This document shows positions 44,757-53,951 of a DNA stretch of 64,000 nt, piece by piece. The stretch is from JBGQOJ01 sp052119585. GTDB lineage: Bacteria; Pseudomonadota; Alphaproteobacteria; Rhodobacterales; Rhodobacteraceae. How positions within the stretch are numbered: the first letter of the stretch is position 1; the number at the start of each line of letters is the position of its first letter. Made by a program: the position numbers and the translations under genes. Under the pieces are notes generated by a model. The model did not search any database. It was not told the origin of the DNA and saw only the letters and a list, made by a program, of their open reading frames with translations. The DNA is taken from positions 1 to 64,000 of the forward strand of contig NZ_JBGQOJ010000002.1 in assembly GCF_052119585.1 (NCBI RefSeq), in the 5' to 3' direction.

Positions 44757-46154
44757 ATGGCCGAGATCAAGCTTTACAACACCCGCACCCGTTCCAAAGA
44801 GGTCTTTGCCCCCTTGGATCCCGAAAACGTGCGGATGTATGTCTGCGGCCCCACGGTCTATGACCGCGCCCATATCGGCAACGCGCGCCCGGTGATCGTG
44901 TTCGACGTGCTGTTCCGCCTGCTGCGCCATGTTTACGGCCCCAAACACGTCACCTATGTGCGCAATTTCACCGATGTGGACGACAAGATCAATGCACGGG
45001 CGGCGCAAAGCGGGCGCTCTATTTCCCAGATCACCGCCGAGACCACGCAATGGTTTCTGGACGATATGGCCGAGGTCGGCGCGCTGGAGCCGAACCTGAT
45101 GCCCCGCGCCACCGCCTATATCCCGCAGATGATCACCATGATCGAAGACCTGATCACCAAGGGCCACGCCTATGAGGCGCAAGGCCATGTGCTGTTCGAC
45201 GTGCGGTCCTATGCGGCCTACGGCAAGCTGTCGGGGCGATCGATCGACGACATGATCGCCGGCGCGCGGGTCGAAGTGGCGCCCTACAAGCGCGATCCGA
45301 TGGATTTCGTGCTGTGGAAGCCGTCCGACGATGCGACGCCGGGGTGGGACAGCCCCTGGGGGCGCGGGCGGCCGGGCTGGCACATCGAATGTTCCGCCAT
45401 GGCCTATGAACTGCTGGGCGAGAGTTTCGACATTCACGGCGGCGGCAACGACCTGACCTTTCCGCACCACGAGAACGAGATCGCGCAAAGCTGCTGCGCC
45501 CACCCCGAGGGCCGGTTCGCCAACGTCTGGATGCACAACGAGATGGTGCAGGTCGAGGGCAAGAAGATGTCCAAAAGCCTGGGCAACTTCTTTACCGTGC
45601 GCGATTTGCTGGATCAGGGCGTGCCGGGAGAGGTGATCCGGTTCGTGTTCCTGAGCACCCATTACCGCAAGCCGATGGACTGGACGGATGAAAAGGCGGC
45701 GGGTGCCGAAAGCAAGTTGGACGACTATTTACGCTCGGTTGATCTCTATGGTGATCTTGATGCCGCGCGCATTGCCGCACCGGATCAAGGCATCATCGAC
45801 GCACTTTCAGACGACCTGAACACTCATGGTGCGCTCATGGGACTTGAATGGATGGCCAACCATGCCCAGGGCACTAAATTAGCTGCGAATTTGGTGTTTC
45901 TGGGATTTTATAGCTTTGAACAGCTCGAAGCGAAGATCGACGAAATCAGAGCCGGAAAATTATTACTTATCCCGCTTGGCAACGCTTTGCAGGCAGCGCG
46001 GGCAAGGGCGATGGAGACCAAGGATTTTTCGGTCGTGGACGAGATGAAGGACAAATTGTCGAACGCAGGCGTTCTGGTCAAAATGTCGAAAGCGGGCGTA
46101 GAGTTGGAGCCGGGGCCGAATTTTAATGCGGCGGAACTCGAGACCCTCAAATGA
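44757..46154 (+). CDS. cysS: Cysteinyl-tRNA synthetase
   Basis: 465 aa, standard length. The HIGH motif is YDRAHIGNARPV, KMSKS is GKKMSKSLGN, and zinc ligands begin with the Cys of CGPTVYD. It charges tRNA-Cys. GAGGACACC precedes the ATG. The part after about 45716 has a different base composition: 55 of 120 bases GC at 45841-45960 against 42 of 60 at 45361-45420, by hand count. The frame stays intact. The stop overlaps cimA by four bases. Confidence 0.97.
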   Translation: MAEIKLYNTRTRSKEVFAPLDPENVRMYVCGPTVYDRAHIGNARPVIVFDVLFRLLRHVYGPKHVTYVRNFTDVDDKINARAAQSGRSISQITAETTQWFLDDMAEVGALEPNLMPRATAYIPQMITMIEDLITKGHAYEAQGHVLFDVRSYAAYGKLSGRSIDDMIAGARVEVAPYKRDPMDFVLWKPSDDATPGWDSPWGRGRPGWHIECSAMAYELLGESFDIHGGGNDLTFPHHENEIAQSCCAHPEGRFANVWMHNEMVQVEGKKMSKSLGNFFTVRDLLDQGVPGEVIRFVFLSTHYRKPMDWTDEKAAGAESKLDDYLRSVDLYGDLDAARIAAPDQGIIDALSDDLNTHGALMGLEWMANHAQGTKLAANLVFLGFYSFEQLEAKIDEIRAGKLLLIPLGNALQAARARAMETKDFSVVDEMKDKLSNAGVLVKMSKAGVELEPGPNFNAAELETLK

Positions 46155-47773
46155 CCAAAGACCGCCTTTACCTTTACGACACCACGCTGCGCGATGGCCA
46201 GCAGACGCAGGGCGTGCAGTTCTCGACGCCGGAAAAGCACACCATCGCGGCGGTGCTCGATGGTCTTGGCATTGATTATATCGAGGGCGGTTGGCCGGGC
46301 GCGAACCCGACGGATTCAGAGTTTTTCAACGAGGCACCGCAGTTCAACAATGCGATCTTCACCGCGTTTGGCATGACCAAGAGGTCGGGGCGGTCTGCGG
46401 AAAACGACGATGTGCTGGCGGCGGTGATGAACGCGGGCACGCCTGCGGTCTGTCTGGTCGGCAAGACCCATGATTTCCACGTGACCACGGCGCTTGGGAT
46501 CACGCTGGACGAGAACATCGAGAATATCGCGGCCTCGGTCAGACATATCGTCGCCTCTGGCCGCGAGGCGCTGTTCGATGCGGAACATTTCTTTGACGGG
46601 TATAAATCCAACCCCGACTACGCGATCAAGGCCGCCAAAGCCGCCTTTGACGCAGGCGCGCGCTGGGTTGTGCTGTGCGACACCAACGGTGGTAGCCTGC
46701 CGCCAGAGGTGACCCGCGCCACCCGCGCCGTGATCGCGGCGGGCATTCCGGGGGATCACATCGGCATCCACACCCATAATGATACCGAACACGCCATCGC
46801 CAACAGTCTGGCCGCCATCGACGCGGGCGCGCGGCAGGTGCAGGGCACGTTGAACGGGCTGGGAGAGCGCTGTGGCAATGCCAACCTGACCGCGCTGATC
46901 CCGACCCTGCTGCTGAAAGAGCCCTACGCCAGCACGCTGGCCACCGGGGTTACGCGGGATGCGCTTGCCACATTGACCCGCGCCAGCCGCCTGCTGGACG
47001 AGATCCTGAACCGCGTGCCGACCAAGACGGCGGCCTATGTCGGGGCCAGCGCCTTTGCCCATAAGGCGGGGCTGCATGCCAGCGCGATCCTGAAAGACCC
47101 TGCCACCTACGAACATGTCGATCCGGGGCTGGTGGGCAACGCCCGCATCATTCCGATGTCCAATCAGGCGGGGCAGTCGAACCTGCGCAGCCGTTTGGCG
47201 GATATGGGGCTTTCGGTGGCGACGGGCGATCCGGCCCTTGCCCGCATTCTGGACGTGGTGAAAGAGCGCGAGGCGCAGGGCTATTCCTATGACACCGCGC
47301 AGGCCAGCTTTGAACTGGTCGCGCGGGGCGAACTGGGGCAATTGCCCAATTTCTTCGAGGTCAAGCGCTACCGCGTGACGATCGAGCGGCGCAAGAACAA
47401 ATACAACAAGATGGTCAGCCTGTCCGAGGCGGTTGTTGTGGTCAAGGTGGGCGGCGAAAAGGTGCTGTCCGTGTCCGAAAGCATGGATGAAAACGGCAGC
47501 GACCGCGGTCCGGTGAACGCACTGTCCAAGGCGCTGGCAAAGGATCTGGGCCCCTATCAGTCGATCATCGACGATATGCGGCTGGTGGATTTCAAAGTGC
47601 GGATCACCAATGGCGGCACCGATGCCGTGACCCGCGTGATCATCGACAGCGAAGACAGCAAGGGGCGGCGCTGGTCGACTGTCGGGGTCTCTCCGAATAT
47701 CGTGGACGCCTCGTTCGAGGCGCTGCTGGATGCGATCAACTGGAAACTGATCCGCGATGCGGGGGCGGCGTAA
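46151..47773 (+). CDS. cimA: (R)-citramalate synthase
   Basis: 540 aa of the HMGL/LeuA family. The N-terminal catalytic barrel has LYDTTLRDGQQTQGVQFS and the metal-binding HTHNDTEHAIANSLAA. The C-terminal LeuA-type regulatory domain (from about 390) would bind isoleucine. It condenses pyruvate and acetyl-CoA to citramalate, giving a threonine-independent route to isoleucine. The length and GNANLTALIPTL match the long CimA group rather than LeuA. It is coupled to cysS by ATGA. Confidence 0.9.
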   Translation: MTKDRLYLYDTTLRDGQQTQGVQFSTPEKHTIAAVLDGLGIDYIEGGWPGANPTDSEFFNEAPQFNNAIFTAFGMTKRSGRSAENDDVLAAVMNAGTPAVCLVGKTHDFHVTTALGITLDENIENIAASVRHIVASGREALFDAEHFFDGYKSNPDYAIKAAKAAFDAGARWVVLCDTNGGSLPPEVTRATRAVIAAGIPGDHIGIHTHNDTEHAIANSLAAIDAGARQVQGTLNGLGERCGNANLTALIPTLLLKEPYASTLATGVTRDALATLTRASRLLDEILNRVPTKTAAYVGASAFAHKAGLHASAILKDPATYEHVDPGLVGNARIIPMSNQAGQSNLRSRLADMGLSVATGDPALARILDVVKEREAQGYSYDTAQASFELVARGELGQLPNFFEVKRYRVTIERRKNKYNKMVSLSEAVVVVKVGGEKVLSVSESMDENGSDRGPVNALSKALAKDLGPYQSIIDDMRLVDFKVRITNGGTDAVTRVIIDSEDSKGRRWSTVGVSPNIVDASFEALLDAINWKLIRDAGAA

Positions 47774-47775
47774 AG

Positions 47776-47803
47776 GTGAGTATTTTTGCCGAGAAGAATG
47801 GGG
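47776..47803 (+). repeat. Dispersed short element, variant copy f
   Basis: GTGAGTATTTTTGCCGAGAA and following GAATGG, three bases after the cimA stop. It keeps GAGTATTT but replaces GAACAAAG with CCGAGAAGAA, as in the copies near 61307. Confidence 0.45.
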
Positions 47804-47812
47804 CAGGGCGCG

Positions 47813-48577
47813 ATGGACCTTGACGCCTGCGCAGCGCTGGTGGAGCGCGCCGATCCTGACCGGTTCTTGTCGGCGATGGCGTCAAGGCCCGCCGCGCGCG
47901 CGGTCCTGTTTCCGCTTTACGCCTTCAACATCGAGGTCGCCCGCGCCCCTTGGGTGACGGCAGAGCCGATGATCGCCGAGATGCGCCTGCAATGGTGGCG
48001 CGACGCGCTGGACGAGATCGGCACCGGCAAGACCCCGCGCAAGCACGAGGTGGTGACGCCGCTGGCGGATATTCTGGACGAGGAGGCCTGCGGCGTGCTG
48101 GACGGTCTGGTCGCGGCGCGGCGCTGGGACATCTACAAAGACCCGTTCGAGGGCGCGGCGCATTTCGACGCGTATATCAACGCGACCTCTGGCGGGTTGA
48201 TGTGGACGGCGGCGCGATTGTTGGGCGCGCGCGATCCGGCACCTGTGCGCGATCTGGCCTATGCGGCGGGCGTTGCCAACTGGTTGCGCGCGATCCCCGA
48301 GCTTGAGGCGCGCGGGCGTTTCGCACTGGTCGATGGCAGCCCCGAGGCGATCCGTGATCTGGCCGAAGACGCGCTGGCGCGACTGGACCGCGCCCGCAAG
48401 GCCCGTGGCGCCGTGCCCCTGTTGGCAACGCCTGCGCTATTGGCGGGCTGGCGTGCGGCGGCGACGTTGAAAGCGGCGCGCGATGTGCCCTGGCGCGTGG
48501 GCGAGGGCAAGCTGGGCGAAAGCGAGTTCCGGCGCAAGGCCGCGCTTCTGGTTCGCAGCATGACAGGCCGCTGGTAG
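47813..48577 (+). CDS. Squalene/phytoene synthase-like protein, NDUFAF6 type
   Basis: 254 aa with the all-helical squalene/phytoene synthase fold. The conserved EMRLQWWRDALDEI segment (about 52-65) is typical of NDUFAF6, a mitochondrial complex I assembly factor. The paired DxxxD metal motifs of real prenyl synthases are not visible, so catalytic condensation is unlikely. I chose the ATG at 47813 behind AGGG; an ATG at 47798 is an alternative. A role in respiratory complex I assembly is inferred by homology. Confidence 0.78.
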   Translation: MDLDACAALVERADPDRFLSAMASRPAARAVLFPLYAFNIEVARAPWVTAEPMIAEMRLQWWRDALDEIGTGKTPRKHEVVTPLADILDEEACGVLDGLVAARRWDIYKDPFEGAAHFDAYINATSGGLMWTAARLLGARDPAPVRDLAYAAGVANWLRAIPELEARGRFALVDGSPEAIRDLAEDALARLDRARKARGAVPLLATPALLAGWRAAATLKAARDVPWRVGEGKLGESEFRRKAALLVRSMTGRW

Positions 48578-48600
48578 TTTCTTTGTTCTATAGATATCCA
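48578..48600 (-). repeat. Dispersed short element, copy d
   Basis: On the minus strand GGATATCTATAGAACAAAGA, immediately after the NDUFAF6-like stop and just before the end of the convergent MFS gene. It matches copies at 28323, 35767, 43247 and 53385. Confidence 0.55.
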
Positions 48601-48605
48601 GAACC

Positions 48606-49844
48606 CTAGGCTTCGGCAGGGCGCAGCGTCAGCCAGATCAGCGCACCGCCTGCCAGCGCCAGAAGCGGCACCATCGCCAGGTTCACCGCCGTCCAGCCAT
48701 GCACCACATCGCCGCCCGAGCAGTTCATCAACCCGCCAGACGCCAGCGATGCAACAGTCACGCAGCCAAAGACGATCAGGTCGTTCAGGCCCTGCATCCG
48801 GCCACGCTCATGCGGGTCGTGCGCCCCGGCCAGCATCGAGGTCGCGCCGATAAAGCCGAAGTTCCAGCCGATGCCCAAAAGGATAAGCGCCGCGAAAAAG
48901 TTCAACTGGCTGACCGGATGGTCTGCGGTGCCTGTCAGGTCGACCCCGATCAGGGCAGCCATTCCCGCCAGCGCCAGAATGGCAAGCCCTGTGGCCACGA
49001 TCCGCTCTACCCCGAACCGCGCGATCAGGTGTCCGGTAAAGAACGACGGCGCAAACATCGCCAGCACATGGGCGGTGACGACATCGGCAGCTGTTGCCTT
49101 TGAAAAGCCGCAGCCGACGACGGCAAGCGGCGTCGAGGTCATCACAAGGTTCATCAGCGCGTATGACACCATGGCGCAGATCACCGCGACCGCGATGCGG
49201 GGGGTGCGCAGCAGCTCCATCCGGGTGCGGCCGCGCGGGGCATCCACCGCAGGTTTCGGCGGGGTCGGGATGTCGACCAACAAGAACAGGCCCATGCCCA
49301 GCACGTTGATCGCCATTGCCACCAGATAGGTGCCCAGAAACGGAACCACAAAGAAATCGACCGTTACTTTGACCAGTTGCGGCCCGATAAAGGCCGAGAT
49401 CAGCCCGCCGGCCATGACATAGGAAATCGCCTTGGGGCGGAACGCGTCGGTGGCGGTGTCAGCGGCGGCAAAGCGGTAAAAACCCTGTGCTGACATGTAG
49501 ATACCGGTCATGAAGCTGCCCAGAAGGAACAACCAGAAATTGCCGAAGTAAAGCGCCGCAGCCCCGATCAGGCTGCCGCAAAGGCCGCCCGTGGCGCCGA
49601 TGAAGAACCCCGTGCGCCGCCCGCGCGACTGCATGACATTCGACAGCCAGGGTGCCGTCGTCATCGACCCGAACACGATCATCGAGATCGGCAGGGTGGC
49701 CAGGCAGGCGATGGGCGACATGCTTTGTCCGGCGAGGCCGCCGATCACGAAAATCATGGTGATCTGGCTGCCCAGAATGGCTTGGGCTGCGACTAGAACG
49801 GCGACATTGCGCTTTGCGCGGCGATCATCGGTAACAGTGGTCAT
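48606..49844 (-). CDS. Major facilitator superfamily transporter
   Basis: 412 aa with about 12 membrane helices. The loop after helix 2 has SRGRRTGFFIGA, an MFS A-motif-like RxGRR. Substrate unknown; no substrate hint from neighbours. It lies 78 bases after cobB on the same strand but is probably transcribed alone. Confidence 0.85.
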   Translation of the reverse strand: MTTVTDDRRAKRNVAVLVAAQAILGSQITMIFVIGGLAGQSMSPIACLATLPISMIVFGSMTTAPWLSNVMQSRGRRTGFFIGATGGLCGSLIGAAALYFGNFWLFLLGSFMTGIYMSAQGFYRFAAADTATDAFRPKAISYVMAGGLISAFIGPQLVKVTVDFFVVPFLGTYLVAMAINVLGMGLFLLVDIPTPPKPAVDAPRGRTRMELLRTPRIAVAVICAMVSYALMNLVMTSTPLAVVGCGFSKATAADVVTAHVLAMFAPSFFTGHLIARFGVERIVATGLAILALAGMAALIGVDLTGTADHPVSQLNFFAALILLGIGWNFGFIGATSMLAGAHDPHERGRMQGLNDLIVFGCVTVASLASGGLMNCSGGDVVHGWTAVNLAMVPLLALAGGALIWLTLRPAEA

Positions 49845-49922
49845 GCGCTAGGCCCGTGTCCTTTAATGTGATGTCACATGGGTATCCTTGGGATCGGGAA
49901 CTGCCAATAGCAATCAGGGTAA

Positions 49923-51203
49923 TTATTCAAATTCTATAATATGAGCGAAAGACCCGCTGGCCGATCCCTGGATCAGCCCCATGTCGGGCAGGGCGGTTCC
50001 GGCTGCGTCGCGGGCCTTGAACAGGGGCTGGCCCTTGGCATGAAGCGTCGTCGCATAATGGAATTCATGCGCCTTCAACGCGCCTGCAAAGGGGCCGCCA
50101 AGTGATGTCAGGTCGCGGTAACCAAGGTGCAGCTTGCGGCGGGCAAAGCTGGTGGCAAGCGGCAGCAGGCCCAGCATGTCATGGGCGGTTCCATCGGCGT
50201 CGATCAGAACCTCGCCCAGGGTCATGTAGCCGCCGCATTCGCCGTAGACCTGCGTGCCATTGGCGGCGGCTGACCGGACCGAGGCGGTGAACCGCACCGC
50301 ACCGGCCAGCGTTCCCGCGTGCAGTTCCGGATAACCGCCGGGCAGATAGATCAGGTCGGCATCGGGCGCGGGTTGGTCTGACAGGGGCGAGAACGCGGTG
50401 ATCTCGGCCCCTGCGGCGTGCCAGTCATCCAGCAGATGCGGATAGGCAAAGGCGAAGGCGGCGTCGCGGGCGATGGCGATCCGCTGTGCCGGTGGCGCGG
50501 TTCGGGGGGCGGTTCTGGCCGCGGTGGCGGCGGGCAAAGGTTGCGCCAGACGGCACAGCCCGTCCAGATCGACTGCCGCAGCCACAAGCGTTGCGGCGCG
50601 ATCCAGAAACGCCTCCAGGTCGGGGCGTTCCTGTGCCTGAACCAAACCCAGATGCCGCGAGGGATGCGACAGGTCCGCCTGGCGGTGCACCGCCCCCAGA
50701 ACCGGCAGGCCAAGCGGCGCAAGGGCCGCACGCAACATGTCCTCGTGGCGGGCAGAGCCGACGTTGTTCAGGATCAGCGCGGCCACATGAACCGAAGGGT
50801 CGTGTCGCGCAAACCCCGCCACAAGCGGCACAATCGACTGCGCCATTCTGGCGGCATCAACCACAAGGACCACGGGCAGCGACAGGATGCGGGCCAGATC
50901 GGCGGTGGCCCCCTTGCCCGTGGGCGGTGCGCCGTCGAACAGGCCCATCGCGCCCTCGATCAGCAGCAGTCCCTCGGTCCTTGCCAACGACCGGATCCGG
51001 TCGGGCGACATTGCCCAGGCGTCAAGGTTCAGGCAGGGCAGTCCGCAGGCCGCCTGATGGAACCGCGGATCAATATAGTCGGGGCCGGATTTCGCGCCGC
51101 GCACTGCGATGTCGCGGTTGCGCAGGGCGCGCAGCAGGCCAAGGGTCAGGGTCGTCTTGCCGCTGCCCGAGGCCGGGGCGGCAAGGATCAGACCCGTGCT
51201 CAT
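49923..51203 (-). CDS. cobB: Cobyrinate/hydrogenobyrinate a,c-diamide synthase
   Basis: 426 aa. The N-terminal ATP-binding half has APASGSGKTTLTLGLL; the C-terminal glutaminase half has VYGECGGYMTLGE with the nucleophile cysteine. It amidates the a and c side chains of the corrin ring using glutamine and ATP. The ATG overlaps the cobA stop by four bases, so cobA-cobB is one operon, divergent from cbiD. Confidence 0.93.
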   Translation of the reverse strand: MSTGLILAAPASGSGKTTLTLGLLRALRNRDIAVRGAKSGPDYIDPRFHQAACGLPCLNLDAWAMSPDRIRSLARTEGLLLIEGAMGLFDGAPPTGKGATADLARILSLPVVLVVDAARMAQSIVPLVAGFARHDPSVHVAALILNNVGSARHEDMLRAALAPLGLPVLGAVHRQADLSHPSRHLGLVQAQERPDLEAFLDRAATLVAAAVDLDGLCRLAQPLPAATAARTAPRTAPPAQRIAIARDAAFAFAYPHLLDDWHAAGAEITAFSPLSDQPAPDADLIYLPGGYPELHAGTLAGAVRFTASVRSAAANGTQVYGECGGYMTLGEVLIDADGTAHDMLGLLPLATSFARRKLHLGYRDLTSLGGPFAGALKAHEFHYATTLHAKGQPLFKARDAAGTALPDMGLIQGSASGSFAHIIEFE

Positions 51204-52066
51204 CGCGCTTCGGCGGGGCGGCCACGGTCCAGCGGATCAAGGTTGCGCGGGGGGTGTCCGGTCGCCTGTCCCTGCCAGTCCAGCACCTGCCGCATCAGCA
51301 CCGATCGCCCGACGCAGATGATCGCGGGCGGTTCCACCCGACTGGCTGCGATGTCATCGACGATGGTGCCAAGGGTGGTTTCCAGCACATGCTGGTCGGG
51401 GGTGGTGGCCGAGGTCACAACGGCGCAGGGCTCTGTCGCGGGGCGGCCTGCGGCCAATAGATCTGCGGCGATACGGGCGATGTGTTTTATCCCCATATAG
51501 ATCACGATCACCTGAGAACCCTTTGAAATTGATGGCCAATCAAGGGACGATGGTGCATTGCCGCTTTGGTCGTGTCCGGTGACAAAGGTCACCGACTGGT
51601 TCACGTCGCGGTGCGTCACGGGGATGCCCGCATAGGCCAATCCGCCGATGCCCGCCGAAATGCCGGGGATGATGCGGATCGGGATACCGTGCTGCACAAG
51701 GGTCTGCGCCTCTTCGCCGCCGCGCCCGAAGACGAACGGATCGCCGCCCTTTAGCCGCAACACGCGCTTGCCTGCGCGGGCCAGATCGACCAGTTGCAAC
51801 GAAATATCGCGCTGGATTGCCGACGGCTTGCCGCCGCGTTTGCCTGCGTAGATCGCCTCGGCGCCGGGTTTGGCCCAGGCCAGAATATCGGTCTGCACCA
51901 GCGCGTCATAAACAATGACATCCGCCTGTTGCAGCGCGTTCAGGGCGTGCAGGGTCAACAGGCCCGGGTCGCCGGGGCCGGCCCCGCACAGCCAGACCCA
52001 GCCGGGGGTCAGGACGGGCCATTGGCCACTGTTGATTGTGACGGGAAGGGAAAGTGAGTCGCTCAT
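51200..52066 (-). CDS. cobA: Uroporphyrinogen-III C-methyltransferase (SUMT)
   Basis: 288 aa. SAM-dependent double methylation at C2 and C7 gives precorrin-2. Motifs include VWLCGAGPGDPGLLTL, the LRLKGGDPFVFGRGGEEA loop and IPVTHRDVNQSVTFVTGH. A ~20-residue N-terminal extension precedes the core. It heads the cobA-cobB operon. The 95-base divergent region before cbiD is too short for a cobalamin riboswitch. Confidence 0.95.
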   Translation of the reverse strand: MSDSLSLPVTINSGQWPVLTPGWVWLCGAGPGDPGLLTLHALNALQQADVIVYDALVQTDILAWAKPGAEAIYAGKRGGKPSAIQRDISLQLVDLARAGKRVLRLKGGDPFVFGRGGEEAQTLVQHGIPIRIIPGISAGIGGLAYAGIPVTHRDVNQSVTFVTGHDQSGNAPSSLDWPSISKGSQVIVIYMGIKHIARIAADLLAAGRPATEPCAVVTSATTPDQHVLETTLGTIVDDIAASRVEPPAIICVGRSVLMRQVLDWQGQATGHPPRNLDPLDRGRPAEAR

Positions 52067-52161
52067 GCCCCCTTATGGACCGAAGCCGCGGCTGCGAAAA
52101 GACGAAGAGCGACGCAAGATGGTGGATTGGCGTCGCCGGGCGTGGTGCCTATAGTCGCGGC

Positions 52162-53220
52162 ATGAGCCGTAAACCTGACCAAGATTTGCGACGTGGCTGG
52201 ACCACGGGCGCTTGCGCCACCGCCGCCACCAAGGCGGCGCTGATGGCGTTGTGGGGCGGCGCGTTTCCCGACCGCGTGCAGATCGTGCTGCCAAAGGGCG
52301 AAACGCCGGAATTCGAGGTGGTGAACGCCGCCAGAGGGCACGGCTGGGCCGAGGCGGGGATCGTCAAGGATGCGGGCGACGACCCCGATGTGACCCATGG
52401 CGCGACCATCATGGTGCGTGTCACGGCGTCACAGGGCGGCGTTGTGTTCCGTGCAGGCGGGGGCGTGGGAACGGTGACGAAACCGGGCCTGCCGATCGCG
52501 GTGGGCGAGCCCGCGATCAACCCGGTGCCGCGGCAATTGATGGCCGCAGTGGTCGAGGAGATGGCCGATCTTTACGGCACATCCCCCGATGTCGAGATCA
52601 CCGTGGGTATTCCGGGCGGTGCTGCGATCGCGTTGAAAACCTGGAACCCGAGGTTGGGCATTGTCGGTGGCTTGTCGGTGCTGGGCACCACGGGCGTCGT
52701 GCGGCCATTTTCCTGTGCGGCCTGGATCGCCTCTATCCACCGCGGCATCGACGTGGCGCGGGCGGGTGGGCAGACCCATGTTGCAGGCTGCACGGGGGCC
52801 ACGTCGGAACGGGTGGTGCAAGGGCTGTACGGGCTGCCCGATCACGCGATGCTGGACATGGGTGATTTTGCGGGCGGGTTGCTGAAATATTTGCGGAAGA
52901 ACCCCGTGGCGCATATCACCATTGGTGGCGGGATCGGCAAGATCACCAAGCTGGCGCAAGGCGCGGTTGATTTGCATTCGGGCCGGTCGCAGGTGGATTT
53001 CGGCGCCTTGGGCCGGATGGCCGTAGCGGCTGGATTGCCGGATGTTAGTTGCGCGAACACTGCCTTGGAAGCGATTGAAGTTGCAGGAAAACCATTGGCG
53101 GCATTGATTGCGGATCAGGCACTTTTTGCTGTGCGGAAGCTGTTGCGGGACGCGCCGGTTGCGGCGGATATCGTGATCATCGACCGCGCGGGCGGGATTC
53201 TGGCAAGGGCGGGGGCATGA
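52162..53220 (+). CDS. cbiD: Cobalt-precorrin-5B C1-methyltransferase
   Basis: 352 aa beginning MSRKPDQDLRRGWTTGACATAATKAAL, the CbiD signature. CbiD methylates C1 of the corrin ring and extrudes the C20 unit. Although CbiD is the anaerobic-route enzyme, it also replaces CobF in some aerobic-route bacteria. The stop overlaps cobK by four bases. Confidence 0.92.
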   Translation: MSRKPDQDLRRGWTTGACATAATKAALMALWGGAFPDRVQIVLPKGETPEFEVVNAARGHGWAEAGIVKDAGDDPDVTHGATIMVRVTASQGGVVFRAGGGVGTVTKPGLPIAVGEPAINPVPRQLMAAVVEEMADLYGTSPDVEITVGIPGGAAIALKTWNPRLGIVGGLSVLGTTGVVRPFSCAAWIASIHRGIDVARAGGQTHVAGCTGATSERVVQGLYGLPDHAMLDMGDFAGGLLKYLRKNPVAHITIGGGIGKITKLAQGAVDLHSGRSQVDFGALGRMAVAAGLPDVSCANTALEAIEVAGKPLAALIADQALFAVRKLLRDAPVAADIVIIDRAGGILARAGA

Positions 53221-53951
53221 GGCTTTTGTTGCTGGCCGGATCGGGCGAGGCGCGGGTGTTGTCGCGGGAATTGGCCGCGATGCAGGGCGTCGAGGTGATC
53301 GCATCGCTTGCCGGGGCCACGCGGGCGCCGGCCAGGCTGGAAATTCCGACCCGTACTGGCGGCTTTGGCGGCGAAGCAGAACAAGAGGAGTATTTAAAGA
53401 ACAAAGTGATAGAGGCCGTTGTTGATGCAACCCATCCGTTTGCGGCCCATATCTCGCAGCGCACGGCGATGATCTGCGCGCGGCTGAATATTCCCTATCT
53501 TCAGGTGCTGCGGCCCGAATGGGTGCCGACGGCGGCGGACAACTGGGTGATGATCGGGGACGAGGCCGAGGCGGCGTCGCATATCCCTGTCGGGGCCAGA
53601 GTGTTTCTGGCGACGGGGCGGCAAACGCTGGCGCAGTTTTCGAACCTTGCGGGGCGGCACCTGATTTGCCGCCAAATTGATCCGCCAGAGGGGGATTTTC
53701 CGTTTAACAACGGCCAGTATCTTATTGGAAAACCACCATTTTCCGAACCGGATGAGCGGGAACTGTTCCGGCGGTTGCGGGTCGACTGGCTGGTGGTCAA
53801 AAACGCAGGCGGGGTTGCGAGCTTTACCAAGCTCGAGGCCGCGCGGGCGTTGAAAATCCCCGTTGCGATGATCCGCAGGCCCGAACAACCCGAGGGCGAC
53901 AAGGCCGGATCGGTCGAGGCGGCGCTGGACTGGGTCAGGGCGCGCCTGTGA
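53217..53951 (+). CDS. cobK: Precorrin-6A/cobalt-precorrin-6A reductase
   Basis: 244 aa. CobK/CbiJ reduces the C18-C19 bond of precorrin-6A with NADPH. Conserved segments are LLLAGSGEARVLSREL, VVDATHPFAAHIS and VVKNAGG. A 22-base copy of the dispersed element (53385-53406) lies inside the coding region and is read as EEYLKNK directly before VVDATHPF. The rest of the ORF is intact, so the gene is probably functional. Confidence 0.9.
   Translation: MRLLLLAGSGEARVLSRELAAMQGVEVIASLAGATRAPARLEIPTRTGGFGGEAEQEEYLKNKVIEAVVDATHPFAAHISQRTAMICARLNIPYLQVLRPEWVPTAADNWVMIGDEAEAASHIPVGARVFLATGRQTLAQFSNLAGRHLICRQIDPPEGDFPFNNGQYLIGKPPFSEPDERELFRRLRVDWLVVKNAGGVASFTKLEAARALKIPVAMIRRPEQPEGDKAGSVEAALDWVRARL
53385..53406 (+). 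repeat. Dispersed short element, copy e, inside cobK
   Basis: GAGGAGTATTTAAAGAACAA plus AG within cobK, translated in frame. It is the best match to the intergenic copy at 43247 (GAGAGTATTTAAGGAACAAA). Confidence 0.55.

Noticed and set aside
52067..52161. Cobalamin riboswitch between cobA and cbiD
   Set aside because: The region is only 95 bases and shows no B12-box or extended pairing.
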